Positions 6,116 to 6,996 of a stretch of DNA of 6,996 nt are shown here, piece after piece. The DNA is taken from positions 1-6,996 of the forward strand of contig VHBD01000080.1 of NCBI GenBank assembly GCA_016872125.1. Reading direction: 5' to 3'. The stretch comes from Sphingomonadales bacterium. GTDB lineage: Bacteria > Bacteroidota > Bacteroidia > UBA7662. The translations under genes and the position numbers were made by a program. Position 1 is the first letter of the stretch. Each line of letters starts with the position of its first letter. A model generated the notes under the pieces. It was not told where the DNA came from, made no database searches, and worked only from the letters and a program-made list of their open reading frames with translations.

Positions 6116-6996
6116 CTGAACAAAGTAATTCCCAAGTCCACCCGGTTTATACGCGGGCCGTAACCGGTTCGGAACATTGAATTAAGTGAATATTGGGTGA
6201 ACATGCGGAAACGATCGTAACCAATTTCCGAACGAAGGGCCAATGAAAATGGATTAAGGTAGAAATTCCCGGTGCGGTACATTTCCACACGGCCGCCATC
6301 ATCACGGTAACGGTTCAATGACCTCGTCCAAAGACGAATACCTGGAACAATTCCGCCACCTGCATGCCAACCTTTGTGAAGTCGTTTTGTGTTATAAAAA
6401 TTAATCATCAAAGGAACCTGCAGCTGCAAATTTTCCAAACGGGATTGATCAAAACGTGGACTGCCCAGGGAATCAATCCTGTTGGCCAAGAGCACCTGGT
6501 TGCCACTGCCATCTTTTCCTTTGGACAACACGAGGTTGTCTTCAAAGCGTATATTTTGGTAGGCAATAACGGTGGCTCCACTTGCCCAAATGGAAACTGT
6601 TTGCCTTGAGAGGCAGGTCTGAAATTCCATGGGGGTCCACCAATTCAAAAACATAGACTTTTCGGCTTCAGGTTCCATCACCGCATAGGGGGTAGGGGTT
6701 GCGTTCCAACGGTTCTCCAACGATGTTCCAAGCGGGTTGATCCAATGCGCCAGACCCAATTCCAAAACGGGCCTGCGCGGTTTCCCGGCCTTGCGGCTAG
6801 CCCAAAAATCCCCTGATTGGGGACTTGATCGCTCCTTGGAGGATTTCTCCGCTTGGGGTTCAGGTTCGATGTTTGGGCTTGGGTCGTTCTCCCAAGCCGC
6901 AATGGAACCAAGGCCGCTGATGCGATTGACCAAATGAGCCGGTTCCTTGCGGTAACGTATACTACCGCCTCCGCTGATTTCCGCGTAGAGCGAATC
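6109..6996 (-). CDS. Outer-membrane beta-barrel protein, N-terminus cut off by the window edge
   Basis: The frame is open from base 6996 down to a TGA at 6109-6111. The first in-frame TTG, at 6933-6931, is an internal Leu, because 21 further open codons precede it (DSLYAEISGGGSIRYRKEPA). About 295 residues are visible. The N-terminal part is followed by a hydrophilic Pro/Glu/Ser/Lys linker (about residues 36-76 of the visible part, with NIEPEPQAEKSSKE). A run of amphipathic strands rich in Trp, Tyr and Phe follows. The C-terminus GNFYLNPFSLALRSEIGYDR, then MFTQYSLNSMFRTGYGP and DLGITLFSY, has the Bacteroidota barrel pattern, in which a conserved NPF-xx-xl-xxxIGY-x-F block precedes a final strand ending in an aromatic residue. 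From memory this resembles uncharacterised PorT-like/OMP_b-brl proteins whose N-terminal region and charged linker precede the barrel. The signal peptide would lie outside the window. The cargo or function is unknown. It converges on uvrB with a 7-base coding overlap. Confidence 0.8.
   Translation of the reverse strand, partial: DSLYAEISGGGSIRYRKEPAHLVNRISGLGSIAAWENDPSPNIEPEPQAEKSSKERSSPQSGDFWASRKAGKPRRPVLELGLAHWINPLGTSLENRWNATPTPYAVMEPEAEKSMFLNWWTPMEFQTCLSRQTVSIWASGATVIAYQNIRFEDNLVLSKGKDGSGNQVLLANRIDSLGSPRFDQSRLENLQLQVPLMINFYNTKRLHKGWHAGGGIVPGIRLWTRSLNRYRDDGGRVEMYRTGNFYLNPFSLALRSEIGYDRFRMFTQYSLNSMFRTGYGPRINRVDLGITLFSY

Noticed and set aside
6364..6609. 81-codon + strand frame downstream of uvrB
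   Set aside because: It is opposite the outer-membrane barrel gene, whose - strand frame runs on unbroken with a recognisable C-terminal barrel pattern.
6931..6933. TTG as the start of the - strand barrel protein
   Set aside because: Twenty-one more open codons lie upstream to the window edge and no signal peptide follows the TTG, as an outer-membrane protein would need.
1..6996. A new defence, mobile or CRISPR-like system
   Set aside because: I found no direct-repeat array, transposase, integrase, toxin-antitoxin pair, nuclease, tRNA or attachment site. Nearly all bases are covered by recognisable housekeeping or envelope genes.

Overview
The window looks like an ordinary chromosomal segment of a member of the Bacteroidota. 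Three things point there. The gene content and order (TPR protein, phosphosulfolactate synthase-like protein, DUF368 membrane protein, shikimate dehydrogenase) match what I recall from this phylum. The outer-membrane beta-barrel protein at the right edge ends in a Bacteroidota-style C-terminal block. None of the four visible start codons has a well-placed Shine-Dalgarno sequence, as is typical of the phylum. Base composition is mid-range by eye, higher than in most Flavobacteriaceae, so a lineage outside the classic low-GC flavobacteria is possible; I cannot go below phylum with confidence.

Layout. Bases 1-1328 (+) carry the 3' part of a long TPR-repeat protein whose start lies outside the window. 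After 16 bases comes a ComA/phosphosulfolactate synthase family protein (1345-2133). After 35 bases comes a DUF368 (PopT-type polyprenyl-phosphate translocase) integral membrane protein (2169-3137). After 32 bases comes aroE (3170-3991), and after a 72-base gap comes uvrB (4064-6115). All five genes lie on the + strand with short gaps and no visible intrinsic terminator between them, so they could be one operon or two overlapping transcription units; a weak promoter-like sequence lies just before uvrB. On the - strand, 6109-6996 carries the C-terminal part of an outer-membrane beta-barrel protein. It converges on uvrB, and the two coding regions overlap by 7 bases at their stop codons.

How the genes relate. 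AroE makes shikimate for aromatic amino acids, UvrB is the damage-verification helicase of nucleotide excision repair, and the DUF368 protein probably recycles undecaprenyl phosphate for envelope synthesis. The ComA-like protein keeps the motifs of an enzyme that joins sulfite to phosphoenolpyruvate, but its role in Bacteroidota is unsettled. The TPR protein is a likely protein-interaction scaffold. I see no mobile element, CRISPR array, tRNA, rRNA, defence system or other new system here. The points worth a second look are the ComA homologue in its gene neighbourhood, the overlapping convergent stop codons, and the uncharacterised barrel protein.
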